Part shown: piece after piece, positions 47,427-59,056 of the stretch | Position numbering within the stretch: the first letter of the stretch is position 1 | How the letters are laid out: each line of letters starts with the position of its first letter | Position numbers and translations under genes: made by a program | The notes under the pieces: generated by a model | What the model was told of the DNA's origin: nothing | The model's database searches: none | What the model saw: only the letters and a program-made list of their open reading frames with translations | DNA from: Eutypella sp. D-1 | Taxonomy: Eukaryota; Ascomycota; Sordariomycetes; Xylariales; Diatrypaceae | DNA: 64,000 nt | Direction: 5' to 3' | Assembly (NCBI GenBank): GCA_023313575.1 | Contig: JAJTTP010000008.1 | Span: 1,426,001 to 1,490,000, forward strand

Positions 47427-49815
47427 ATGGACGATTCCGAACGACGAACCGCAAAACGGTCGCGATTTGATCAAACCGAGCCCGAGCCTCGTCGATCTCG
47501 ATTTGACCGAAGATCTCGTTCGCCCCCGCCCACCAGAAAATCCGATTCTGCTCGTGAGAGAAGTCCTCTCAAGGGGGAATCCGATGCTGCCGCCTCCGAG
47601 CCGCCGAAGAAGCCTGTCGATGCTGCTGCCGCTGCTGGTGAGCTGCCCCCAACCACCCACCCACCACTCACCCACCACCCTTCCAATATGCTGTAGATAT
47701 CTTGGGATTTCGTAGATATTGTAGATATTGCGCGACTGCGCGTCACATGCCTACTTGGAGGAGGATACTATCTTTGCTGTCTTGTTTGCTGACCATCATC
47801 GTGTCTTTTTTGTCTTTTCTCACAGCTGCCGCCGCTGCCAAGATCAATGCGCAGATTCAAGCGAAGAAGGGCATCCAGCATGTTGATGTTCCTCCTATCA
47901 AATCGACTTCCCAGTCTCCTGGACCTAACGCCGCAGCCGGCGGCGCTCCCGCTGCGAACATCAACGGCGAGGTCTACATTGCAGACGGCGATTATATCAA
48001 GGACATCGAAGTGAACGATCTACGCAACCGCTACCTTCTCACCAAGGGATCCACCCAGAAGATGGTAAATAATACCCTTTTGGTTAATTTCTACTGATCC
48101 ATTTCAGAGAGTCTCAGACTTTCAGAAATCTAGCCTTCTAGCCTTTCAGCCTTTCAGCCTTCCAGCCTTCTAATCTCCTGCCTCTATTATGATATCATGA
48201 TATCATGATATCATGATATCTTGATAATGCGGCGCGCTCTTCTTCCCAATATAACCTAACCACCCATTCTCGTGTGCGGACAGTTCTGCTTACATGAAAG
48301 CGTGCTAGCTCGCACACGGAATCCCTCTCTGGCATCTGCTGACCTCCCCTGCTTGATCTAGATAAAAGATGAAACCGGAGCTGGTACGATACACCTTCAA
48401 ATCTCTCCATTGATCTTGTCTTGTAGAACCATGGTTGACCTTCAAAGATGTCACGACCCGAGGAAGCTATTATCCCGACAAGAGCATGGCCACGCCCTCG
48501 GTAAGCAAGCTGCCAACTCTCCCTGGTGACACCTAAGCTAATATATCCTTAGAATCCCCCATTGTACCTCCACGTCACTAGCACTAGCAAGTCCGGGCTA
48601 GATAAAGCCATCGCCAAAATCGAAGAGATGATGAAGCAGGAGCTCCCCAACCTCGTAGACGAGCGTCGATTCCGCCGCAGAGATCAGGAGCAGGTCGAGC
48701 GCGACGAGTTTGGTCGAGTACGGCTACTCGCGAATGTAAGGCCCTGGACTTGGACATACTTGCTAACCCCGAACAGCGCAAATGGCCCGAGGCCCGCATC
48801 CCCATTGACCTTGAGCCGATTCCAGGTTTCAACCTGCGCGCCCAGGTCGTTGGCCATGGCGGTTCGTATGTGAAGCATATTCAGCAGGAGACTGGCTGCC
48901 GCGTACAGATCAAGGGCCGCGGTTCCGGCTATCTCGAGGCTTCGACGAATCGCGAGAGTGAGGATGATATGTATCTTCATGTAGCGTAAGTGTGATATTC
49001 TCATCTCATCACTCGTGCTCAAGCTAATATCTCCTCAGCGGCCCCGACCCGAAGATGGTAGAGAAGGCCAAGGAGCTCTGCGAGGACTTGCTCGCCAACG
49101 TCAAAGAGCAATACGAGGACTTCAAAGCCCGCCCTCCGCGTCAGCACTTTGGTGGTCACGGCGATCATGGCGACAATTATGGTGGTAGACACCACGGTGG
49201 TGGTCGGAATTACGGAGGAGACAGATACGGCGACCGATCCTATGGAGACCGGGGTGGAGGCCGCTCTAGTTCCTACGGCGGTCATCATGGTGGTGGTGGC
49301 GGTGGCTATGGCGGTTACAACTCGCCTGCCCCTGGCGGCGCATCTGCGTCCCCCGCGCCTCCTGCCGGCGGTGCGGGAAGTCCTCCCACCGATTACGCTG
49401 CCCAGTACGCACAGTACTACGGTGGCCAGGACCCCTACGCCGCATATGGCGGATACGCAGCGTATGTGAACCAAGTTCCCCCCATGCCACGATCTAATTT
49501 AATCATTAACGCGTGAAACAGCTACATGCAATACTACCAGCAGTACTACGCGGCCCAGCAAGCCGGCCAGCAGGGATCCCCGGCGCCCCCGGCCCCCGGC
49601 GCATCCGCCTCGCCGCCTCCTCCCCCGCCGACCGAAGCCCCGCCGCCTCCCCCGCCCGGAGGCGCGGCACCGCCCCCTCCTCCACCTTCCGGCTCGCCTC
49701 CCGGTGCTAGCCCCTACGGCGCTGTACGTACCCTCCACAGTTCCCAGTATTATCCCGGCTCCTAGCTTACGTGGCTCTCTTTTTTTCACAGGTCCCGCCT
49801 CCTCCCGGTCTCTAG
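47427..49815 (+). CDS. KHDC4-like KH-domain RNA-binding protein
   Basis: Nine exons (47427-47637, 47826-48064, 48362-48383, 48448-48500, 48553-48735, 48777-48985, 49039-49461, 49522-49723, 49792-49815) give 521 residues with all phases matching. After an Arg/Ser-rich N-terminus comes a first KH-like segment with IKDETGADVTTRGSYYPDKS, typical of KHDC4 (BLOM7), then a second KH domain with VVGHGGSYVKHIQQETGCRV and QIKGRGSGYLEA. Residues about 350-435 are Gly/Tyr/His/Asp-rich (GGY, GDRSYGDRGGG), followed by Tyr-rich repeats (AQYAQYYG, MQYYQQYYAAQQ) and a Pro-rich tail. KHDC4 binds RNA and acts in pre-mRNA splicing in animals; a nuclear RNA role is likely here. Exons of 22 and 53 nt and one 41-nt intron make it hard for gene finders. 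Intron 2 carries a palindromic tandem repeat. Confidence 0.88.
48189..48220. repeat. Palindromic tandem repeat (ATGATATC)4 in intron 2
   Basis: Four perfect copies of ATGATATC lie in the 297-nt intron 2 of the KHDC4-like gene. The array contains overlapping palindromes (ATGATATCAT). An imperfect AGCCTTTC-type repeat (48130-48172) precedes it. Confidence 0.9.
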
Positions 49816-51545
49816 GGCAGGGTCTGGTGAGAGAGAAGAACGTGTGACGAGATGTGATGCGAGGGTAACCCGAACGAATGGGAATGCCGGATTGGGGATC
49901 ATATTATTTATCCAGTTTATGACGCGGTTTTTCCGGTCCGCCCTAGTACGCGAAAAAGAGAGAGAGAGAGAGAGAGCATTGCATTGTTGGAACTTTCACG
50001 GCACCACTTTGAAGTATCCGGTTCAGTCAAATCAGGCGGCGCGCCACCTAGCAAAACACATCTTGTATTTTTGTTTTGGTGGTTGATTGCGTACCGAGGG
50101 GAAGAAGAAACGAGGAAGAAAGGGAGGGAGTGGAGTGGATGGGGAAAACTTAAAATGGGATTGTTGGATGCTCGGCCACGTGAGGGACGCATGCATTTTG
50201 CTTTTTTTTTCTGTGTTTATTTTTTTCGAAAGTCCGGTTGAAACGGTGATGGATAACTTTTACTTTACTTGTTGCATAGGGGAAAGGGACATACGATGGG
50301 TAGTAAGTTACTGAGTGAGTGAGTGAGGCGATGAGCGAGGCACGTATGTGTGTGGGGGCTGGGTTGGGTCGTCTGTATGCATTGATTACTTCGGGAGGAA
50401 AGGAAATCAAGCAAGCCATTCGTCGCTTGGACCTTAAGTGCCTATTTAAACTAAGTCTTCATCCCATTTGCATTTGCGCAGGGAGGGGGCAAGCCTTGTG
50501 CAATTACAGTCTGCGAACGACGATATCTCTCCTCTTCCACTAAGTATATCGCGATAAATATGGGAACAAACAGTGAACGAAATAGGCGCTTACTTAGTTA
50601 GACAAAAGAATCACGCCCGCCCGCCGGCCTTCGTTGCTGTCGGATCTTTTTGCTCGGTGCGAAACCCCTGATCTGATCTGATCTGCCCTTGCGTATACCT
50701 ATACCTATGTGAAGATAGCGGATGTATCGTAGCATGGTGGGCGATCGGCCACGCACGCTGATGTTGATAAGGCCCGGCGACGGTAGAAATATATCCGCCT
50801 TTTTCCTAGCACATTTTCTTTTTTTCTTCTAGTAGTATTTATAGCACAGAGCCTGCCTACCCGTCAGCTGAAGTGGTTGAAGATATTTCCGAGATGTTTC
50901 TCTGTGTATTGACCTGATAGTGAGCTCCGACAGGTCAAGAACGGCTAAAACGTCCAAAAAGTGCGTCACGTACTTGGGTTGGATAAGACGGACGTCCTCG
51001 CAAGGTGCGATAACCCACCGCGGCGACGAACTGGTAACGAGAAGGGCTCTGATCTAGGTTTCTCGAAGACGATTTTGAAACTCTTATCTGACAGAGTTAG
51101 GGAAAGTATTGATTGGCTCAAGAGTATATCTGGCTTTGTTTGCCGTACGCATTTGGTAGGCTTTGTATTATCTTAGCAGTCGTCTACCGCACACGATGCT
51201 TAGACTGGTTGTGATATGAGAGGGTTGTGGATGAGGCTTTATCTTGCGGTTGCCTCTAGCCCTCCCTTTTTTTCCTCTCACAAAGGGCATGAAGTGCGCC
51301 AGTAACCAAGCAACTTTCAAGTAGTGCATTCAGACGAACACAAATCCCTTCATCTGACGCTGCTGAATGGGCATTGTGGAACTACGGTCCACATGAAAGC
51401 GCGCAAGTCTCCTTTGTTCTGCGGCACAACTCTCTTAGTCGAAGCCGTAACATATCATGGGTTGGTCAACAGCAGACAGGCCTAAGCTCAGAATCACACG
51501 TTCTCTTTCTAATCTAATTACCGTAAGGTAAGTAAGCCTCTCAAG
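49816..51545. other. Intergenic region
   Basis: About 1.7 kb between two plus-strand genes. It includes a GA microsatellite at 49957-49977, a GAGT repeat near 50312-50326 and T-rich tracts. A TCTGATCTGATCTG repeat lies at 50669-50686. No gene or RNA was recognised. Confidence 0.5.
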
Positions 51546-52103
51546 ATGGCAGCACCAGCAGTCGTTACCAAGGAGCGGGTTCTCCAGGGCGACGGACCCT
51601 GGGAAATTTCGGACATCTTGAAGATGATTTCGAACACGCGGGAGCTGATCACAGTGCTGGGCGAGAAAGAGCTGCGCTTCGCGTTCGACGAGTACGTAGA
51701 GCAGCGGCCGTCGCCCTCTCCCATCGCGGCCGCGGATTACCAGGCCCGCGTGTACGCGATGCTGGGGGAACGCGAGCCCCAGCCGACGGACCTGTATCGA
51801 TGGGTGCGAGACCCGCCCACCGACGAGCCCTGGGCCGAGGCCCTCTTCGTCTACCGCGTCCTCCGCCACCTCGAGAGCCGCCACTGTCCCACCGTCGACT
51901 GGAAGGCCGTCGACTACTGGGTCTTACCCACCAAAGAGGACCAGAGGCGCTATCGCGTCGAGTCCCTCGACCGCCACGGTCGAGCCCTCGTGATCCTCCA
52001 GCGTATGCAGGAGGACCGCTTCCAGCGGACCCTTAAGGGCGTTGAGAAGAAGATTGAGGACGAGGTGAAGCTTATCACCGGAGGGACACCTGGAAAGCAG
52101 TAA
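51546..52103 (+). CDS. Uncharacterised intronless 185-aa protein
   Basis: A single exon of 185 residues with good coding bias and GC-rich third positions. I do not recognise the family. The protein lacks a signal peptide and membrane segments and looks soluble and helical. Segments that look like conserved core are DGPWEISDILKMISNTRELI, VLGEKELRFAFDEYVEQRP and YWVLPTKEDQRRYRVESLDR. The C-terminus is a charged helix (FQRTLKGVEKKIEDEVK). The next base-level flank is low complexity on the 5' side and featureless on the 3' side. The ATG at 51546 is the first in frame. Coding potential is the main support; function is unknown. Confidence 0.7.
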   Translation: MAAPAVVTKERVLQGDGPWEISDILKMISNTRELITVLGEKELRFAFDEYVEQRPSPSPIAAADYQARVYAMLGEREPQPTDLYRWVRDPPTDEPWAEALFVYRVLRHLESRHCPTVDWKAVDYWVLPTKEDQRRYRVESLDRHGRALVILQRMQEDRFQRTLKGVEKKIEDEVKLITGGTPGKQ

Positions 52104-55100
52104 GTGTAGGTAAGTTTACCTCCTGAAGGTAGGGAATGTCTCGGAGCCGCCGACTATCGGTAAGATAGAGCGTTTCTCTTATCGAGTTGAGGTATGTAGC
52201 CGATATTTTGGGTGCCTTGTACGGTGAGTACAGACTTATAGTCGATACGATACGATACGTATGTGTGTATATAATAAACTCGATAACAATGCCCAGCAGT
52301 TCAAACGAACACTGCCCATCTAAGTCTGGTAAGGTGTAGTGAAAGAAAAGATAAATCACGTAGCTATGCGAAAATCGTACTGCTCCTGGTGATGATCACC
52401 ATGGTTAGTGAGATCCGCTGTGCCCTCCCAGTAAAGTTAAATAACGTGCCCGTGCCCAACTTATAGTGAGCACGCAGTACGGGCCACTTTGCGGACGTAT
52501 GATAGACCATCTTCTCATCTGGGTCATGCTGAGCCTCAAGGACAGGTCTTTAGTTCCGAGTCCACAACGACCTTGAGAAGGATCATGGCGAGGGAATATG
52601 ATCGTGGCTTGCTTTGGGGGCGGTAAACCAGTGAGCATGCAGAGTGTTCAACACCAGCAATGAATAAAACGGAGCGATCCGATACATGCTTTGCCGGGCA
52701 ATATGCCGTAAGATCAAAGCATTGCAGGTTGCGGATGTGTGGTATCGGCCCTCGCGTGCCCATCTATACTTGATCGAGCGGCTCTGGAGCGTGCCCAGCC
52801 AGCAGGCAGGCAACTACCGGACCGGGCGAGGCGTACGGGTGCGTCCTAGGTCAGTTGGAGGCTGTTCATGATGAACATGAGATCTCTTCACCAGCCGTGC
52901 CAGAGGACCGAGGTGGGTTGCTCCGTCTCCTAGGCAGCAACATCCCCCGCCCCCCCCCCATACGAGGCATTGCCTAGCTCCTCCACCAACGGCCGCTTCC
53001 TCCACCGGAAACCATTGAGCGGTCCCGAGGAGCCGCAGCGAGCCGCGGACCCCCGATTGCAGCTGGAGAGCCATGCGGCTGCGTTTAAGGCTGCCTGGAA
53101 TCCCAATTCAATGCGCTTGAGCGCCCATCGGCCTTTGGAGTCCCCACAGCTGGGTTCCAAAGCCCGAAATATTGGGGGCGTGCCGGGTCCTATGTAGGCG
53201 GGTGCCATACCATTACGCCGCCGATCTTGGCCGAGATGAGTTCTCGCTCACGAGAGCGCGAGCCGGCATTGGAGGGCCCCCCCGAGGAAATATGGGAGGT
53301 GTCATGTCTCGTGGCTATAAGCTTCTTACGATGTCTTGGATGTGGAGGCTTAAATCTGGCATGGGATGGATGACCGGCCACCTGGCGAGTCTTGGCTGCC
53401 TCCGGCAGGCAGCATTGCGGTTCCCGCCGCCGCGCAGGCGGGATATTCCATAGCCGTTTCTTTTTTATCATCGCAGATCAATCTTTCGATATGAGCTGCC
53501 GTATACAGTAATGCTGTGTAGTCTGGTAGATGGAGTTGTTTGGAGCATTGCATAGTAAGTCCTGCATATTAGATTGTGAAACGTCAGAATCTTATCAAAC
53601 GTTTTTTATTATTATGGAAGGACTACTCATCCCTGCGAAGTTGGGTTTCGGAAATCTCCAATCCCACCCATGCCATTCCCCACAGGGGGATTTGACAAGT
53701 TGAGATATAGGTAATAGGCGGACCCCTCGCTGCTGGACTCGATTGGAGATCCAACCCCTGGAACTAATAACACCGGTGCTTCGCTTTAGCGACGATGTCT
53801 TGGCAAAGGGTCGACAAAGGTTGGCGAGACCTCCAATTCTCGTCCACCGCCAAACCGTGTGCTCGTGTTGCCTGTCGCTCTCGTTGGCCTAACTACGAAT
53901 TGTCGGGGTCAGGCAACCAAATAAAATGTAGAAGCCTCCTCCGCCATCACAGAAGGGAAAAGACAGAGCCCCCCCGCTTCGCCCCCATCCTTCCTTAACT
54001 GCTTTAGTCTGTAGAAATACGGGGCCCCAGACCGCTGGGTAAGGGTTCAGGGGGGGCATGTGGTTTTTTGACTGGAGGGTTTTCCAAGTGCTGTAGTAAG
54101 TCAGTTGGTACATATGCGGGCACGCCCGGTTATGCCTCGGGTCTATGTGAGTTCTCGGTTATGACGGCTCGAGTCTGCCTTGAAAGTTAAAGGTTGAAAC
54201 GGCTCGCTGGCAGCGGAAACCCAGAAGCAGCCTTTCATTCCCACCCCCAGACTCCGGGTCATGGACGATCTTTGCGGGCCCGTGCCGCCGATGTAACAAG
54301 ACCTGAAGGGTCCCCGATAAACAAAACAAACCGGAACGAGTTTTGAATCTTGAACAATTATAAGTTAAACGTATTTATTTGACTAATAATTAGAATTATT
54401 ATGATGCTTCGCTATAAGTCCTCGTTCCAGAATTATGCTTTAACTACTAATTTCCTTCGGTCGTTTGAGATGAACCTATAGATTGTTATCGGTGACCGTC
54501 TTTGACAGACAGATACAATAAATCAAAACAAAAGGAATATGGATACATAATACATGCATACTGCTATTAATGTCGCCGTAGAATCTGATAGCCACGTGGA
54601 TTGTCTGTCCGGACAGCCAGGCAGCCGAAAAAAAAGAGAAAAAATAAAAAGGCGATGTTGGAAGAAGTGGATCTAGGGAAGCTTGGAAGGAGGGCGGTTT
54701 ACATAGTAGTTCGATGGGACCCTGGGGACCCCTGGCTCCGGCTGAATGAAGAATACTTCATGTTGCCCCTTTTGTGACGTTCCACCCTTGCAGGATCCAG
54801 CCAGGGGTCAGGATCATACTATTATTAACGGTTACGGGCATGCCGCCTCGCGATCAGGCGTTGGCGATCCATTACTGGGTGGTCCAATGCGCTGGCAGCG
54901 AGGCAGGCGATGGATTCCCCGTCTACCTATTTTATAACCCCCCATCCCCCCTCCATCGTAGTCTTGGTGTGTAAAGATCTTTCCTCTCCATCACCAACCA
55001 ACGAAGCCTATCACGCTCTCTACTATCGAAACCACTCATTAAACAAACAAACATACACCAAACTCAACACACAGTCGCTCCCGCGATCGATATATTTTAA

Positions 55101-55138
55101 GTTTTCAAAAGGGAAAAAACACACAACAATATTTCAAG
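52104..55138. other. Intergenic region with a GC-rich island
   Basis: This 3-kb spacer holds a GC-rich stretch at about 52690-53460 with overlapping chance frames on both strands, and an AT-rich stretch at about 54330-54560. A short inverted repeat TGTTCATGATGAACA lies at 52863-52877. Near 54910-55138 the DNA becomes pyrimidine-rich and ends in the CAACA-type leader of the CFEM gene. No gene was supported. Confidence 0.5.
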
Positions 55139-55764
55139 ATGCAGTTCAAGATCGTCGCCCTCTCGCTCCTCGCGTCGCTGGCCGCCGCCGAGACCGTCCA
55201 GGAACTTACCGCGGAGCTGCCCAGCTGCGCCGTCACGTGTATCAACAAGGCCGCGCAGGAGCAGAACTGCGCCGCCGACGACCAGGAGTGCAAGTGCAAG
55301 AACGCCACGAAGATCATGGAACCGGCCTTCGAGTGCGCCGCAGATACCTGTACCGCCAACGAGCTCGATGGTGAGTTTTTTTCTTTCTCTTTTGTTTCCA
55401 AGCTCCGTAGCCCCCTCCTTCGCGCCTTTTTCCCCGTAACAGGTTACTAATATGCATTTCGCCCCGGGGAACAGACTCCGCGGAGCTCACGAGCGAGATC
55501 TGCGCCAAGGTGCTGAAGGACGCGGCGGGCAACGCGGCCCAGGACAAGGTGGACAGCGCGGTGAAGGAGGCGGAGGACGCGATCGACAGCGCGCGGAGCA
55601 AGGTCGGGTCCGCCACCAGCAAGGTCGGCGACAAGATCAGCGAGGCCGGCGACAAGATCTCGGGTAACGACGATGACGATGACGACGAGAACGCCGCCGG
55701 CCGCGTCGGCGCCGGTATGGGTGTTGTTGGTGCCGCTGCCCTCGTGGTCGCCCTGGCGCTATAA
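55139..55764 (+). CDS. CFEM-domain protein with predicted GPI anchor
   Basis: Exons 55139-55370 and 55475-55764 give 173 residues. The signal peptide (MQFKIVALSLLASLAAA) leads into a CFEM domain with eight cysteines at 30, 34, 44, 51, 53, 66, 71 and 87, including the diagnostic CKC pair and Asp residues 47-48, near the position of the haem-coordinating Asp in Candida CFEM proteins. Residues about 100-145 form Asp/Ala/Lys-rich helical repeats (DSARSKVGSATSKVGDKISE). Then an acidic run (DDDDDDEN) and a small-residue hydrophobic C-terminus (VGAAALVVALAL) indicate GPI attachment. CFEM proteins sit on the cell surface and serve in haem-iron uptake, adhesion or appressorium development. The splice within Asp78 is in phase. 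Confidence 0.92.
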
Positions 55765-56918
55765 TAGGTGCCCTCTCGAGAGAGGAAATCGCTGCTGCTC
55801 TCTTTTTGGGGGGAGTCCGGCCGGGGATGAGCAGAATTTGAAATCGAAGATACCAGCATGTAGTTAGGACCATGAGATATACCCTTGTTTACGTAATGAG
55901 GCAGGAAAGTCATGAAACGCAGTTTAGCTTTTTTTATTTTTTTTGATCTTGTCGATGCAAAGTTCCTTCGGTGTCAGTTCCATTTAACAGATACTCGTCA
56001 TGCCAGCAACCGCCGCACGAAGAATGAAACGTTCCGCAGGCATGATCCTCTCAAAGCAACAGTTTGAGGTAATCTTCATTACCTAAGTATGGAAACTTAT
56101 TCCTAACTTCACATGAGAGCTTGTCGGCTAGGTATAGAGGACGCAGTTCCTTCGTCTTAAGCCCCTCCGGGCTTAAAGGCTTACCATGCCGTGTAAGTAT
56201 CTTTTATACATAAAACAATGCTCACTGGATGTCGACTGCATGAACCGGCCTGATAACTACCATGATGCGCAATACATAACTACTAGGCAGGGCCGCACAT
56301 GTCTCGGTATTCCTAATGTCAGACTGATTTGGATGCTACACCCGAGAGACATGCTGATTACATAATTAAGGGGCAAGTCAGGGGCAAGTCAGGAGCAAAA
56401 GTGTAAAGCCTGCTTATATAGTAGGCGCAGCCATAAGCATCCGTGATACATGTATAGGTACTGAGGTAGTAAGAAACCGTCGGAGGTCCACGGGTAAAAC
56501 TGTTACCTCAATTGGTAGGTACATGTAAAGGTGAGAATCGCAGTGTTAGCCAATTAACCAATCGTTCCTCAGTACTTTCGAAAAATAAGCGCAGCCGCCA
56601 AATCTAGAAGCGCGGCTGTTAGGAAGAACCCACTTTATGACATCTCGACCAATAGCGGGACTAGAATATCCGCAGCACAGATTTTTTGACGGACAGGCCC
56701 CGAAATTCAATGGCCCGGGGCAGCAATCAATTAAACGGGGTATCAACGCTATCATCAATCCCTATCAATGACTATCACATCCCAAGGTCACTATCACATC
56801 ACTAAAAGTTCATTTCGAGGCTTCAACCGATAAGCTCCGGCCGACGGGACGACAACAACAACATCATCATTAGGGGCAATTTTTTCAGACGAGCAACCAA
56901 GCTCGTCAGGAGGTCAAG
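55765..56918. other. Intergenic region
   Basis: About 1.15 kb between the CFEM gene and the mL61 gene. GGTACT/GGTAGGTAC motifs lie near 56455-56525. A direct repeat GGGGCAAGTCA occurs twice at 56370-56391. No gene was seen. Confidence 0.5.
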
Positions 56919-57837
56919 ATGGTGAATCCAGGGAAGCGCATGCACTTATTAACTGCCGTACGTCTTTTTTTTTCTTTCTTGCATCCCCCCCCTCCCCCTT
57001 CACCCCGATACTACAAGTGCCGCTGCGAACTGAGTTGCTAACAAAGTCCTACAGAAGGTAAACTACTAGCCCATTGAATGCGACCGCACGGCTCCCACCT
57101 ATTTCCTAACGATTTTATTGAATGATCGCAGTTATTGGCTTTACGGCATGGACAAGGCGCAGCGATACTACCGCCCGAAATCACCCGCATACATATGGAC
57201 TTCGCGCTGAGGTGGAACGAGGGCCACTTCGGGCCAAGGTACGCCACACAATGTCATGCACCGGTGGGCATGAAACGAACAAGTTGTTTTGACTGACGGA
57301 ACGGGGTTGGTGGTGCTGGGGGTTAACAGGAAATTCTGGAAAATATGTCTCCCGCGGCTTAAATTCTGGAACCCGTCGATACCCATGCTGGTGAACCGGT
57401 CGTCGAACCAGGCGGGGCCGGCGACGATGTCGATCTACTTCCGGCAGAGCGCACCAGCGGCGGCCCCATCGAAAGAAGGCAAAAAGTCAGCAGCAAGTAG
57501 CGGGCATCCGATACCACTGGCGCAGCAGCCGCACTCGAGCACGTCGGGGGAGTGTCCCGCGCCGCCGCCGGGGGAGGGGGAGCGGGTGGTGACGATCGAC
57601 ATGAAGAACGTGCACTCGGACGCGATCCTGGAGGAGTTCCTGCAGAAGACGGGCGCCGTCAAGGTCGAGCCGACCCCCAACGAGCTCGTCGAGATGCGCC
57701 AGGTCGAGGAGCTGCGCGAGAAGGCCGCCGTCGACCGCGCCATCATGCGCAAGTACCTCGACGACAAGCGCCGCGAGGAGCGCATGCTCGCCCAGGCCCG
57801 CCAGGAGGCCGAGGCTATCAGGCTGTCCAACCAGTGA
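56919..57837 (+). CDS. Mitochondrial large-subunit ribosomal protein mL61 (MRP49-type)
   Basis: Exons 56919-56957, 57132-57238 and 57330-57837 give 217 residues. Splicing produces LLALRHGQGAAILPPEITRI, HMDFALRWNEGHFGPRKFWK and LPRLKFWNPSIPMLVNRSS, then AGPATMSIYFR. This is the thioredoxin-like L51/S25/CI-B8 domain. The GPRKFWK..LPRLK..NP..P core fits Mrp49 (mL61) better than mL43, but this was judged by eye. After the domain, from about residue 90, a Ser/Pro linker leads to a second part (VVTIDMKNVHSDAILEEFLQ and a charged helix). The product is a large-subunit mitoribosome component. Intron 1 also contains a possible 3-nt AAG exon between CCTACAG and GTAAAC, which would add one Lys in frame. 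Confidence 0.9.
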
Positions 57838-59026
57838 TCCTATCCTTCCAAGAGAGAGGAGAAACAAGGGATGGAAACAGCAAAAAGGAAGGAGGTATGT
57901 GCGTGACGATGATGAGACTTCGGTTTTGGTTGCGAGGGAAGGGGAAGGGGAAGGGGAAGGAGGCCAGCTCTTCAGGATGGGCCTTCGCCGATGTGTAAAA
58001 ACACTTGTGTATCATATGGGTCGTATCCCTCATATAGCACACACACCATGAATGAATGTACATATATAGCATGGATTTGAATCCTAAAACCGAACTACCA
58101 TCGCATCCACCTCCTATGTCTGCATTTCCCCTTCTCTCCATCTATCGTGCGTGGAGGAGAGATTCTAGCTGTGAGTGAAAGATCACACATAGACATTGAG
58201 CCGTTCCTGGCTAGAAGATCATGAGTCTTCAAACTCTTTCTAGATAACCTATCATATCACATGCATGTCTTCACCATCCTCCTTCCAAACACCGAGCCCA
58301 ATGGCCATAAACTGTTTGACAACCTCTTGCCGATTGTGAGGCGAGTTATGGGACTGAAAAAGCAGTAAACCCTTATCAGTTACAGTAACTGTATTCTGTT
58401 GACCATGTCCAGTCCCATCCACAGTCAAAAGCCGACCATCGTGTTACTGTTGCTGGATTCCATTCCATCAGCTGAGGGTTACACAATACACACGTGTCTA
58501 CGGACCGCCCACGGACCGTCCCCCTTTCAGTCGGAAAGGGGGTACCCAAGGTATGCGGTTGGTTCTCAACTTTCACGACTGCTCCAATATTGTTTATTTA
58601 CCTTCCGGACTTTCCCTTCAGCCCAGGGAGTATTGATTGGCTGACAGGAAAAGCTTCTTCTCGTTGTGTCACCAGGAAAGGGAAGAAAGGAAAAGGGACA
58701 ACAACAACAATAATAATATATCGCGTCCTCGCACGCGTACACTCTCGAGTAGTACCCGGGCGTGTGGTTGCCGTCTGAGGGGGTTACAAGAGAGATATGT
58801 AGGGGGTATATAGTGTCGTGTAATGCAGTGTGTGTGTGTGTTTTGTCCTCTTTTCTACGCGTGGACAGATACGTAAGGGGGGCAAGCAGGGCTGGGTCGG
58901 ATCGGGTAGCATGGCACACACACACATACACGGACATGATCTTAAATATATATATATAGCCGCAGGTGTAACCCTGATATCTATGCAAAGTAGGGAGGGC
59001 ATGTAAAAGTGTCCGTGTGCACTTGG

Positions 59027-59056
59027 GGACTGACTGACTGACTGACTGACTGACTG
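59027..59056. repeat. (GACT)n microsatellite
   Basis: About seven tandem copies of GACT in the gene-free region downstream of mL61. Confidence 0.9.

Noticed and set aside
52814..53471. GC-rich frames on both strands
   Set aside because: Overlapping frames without domains; GC content alone explains their length.
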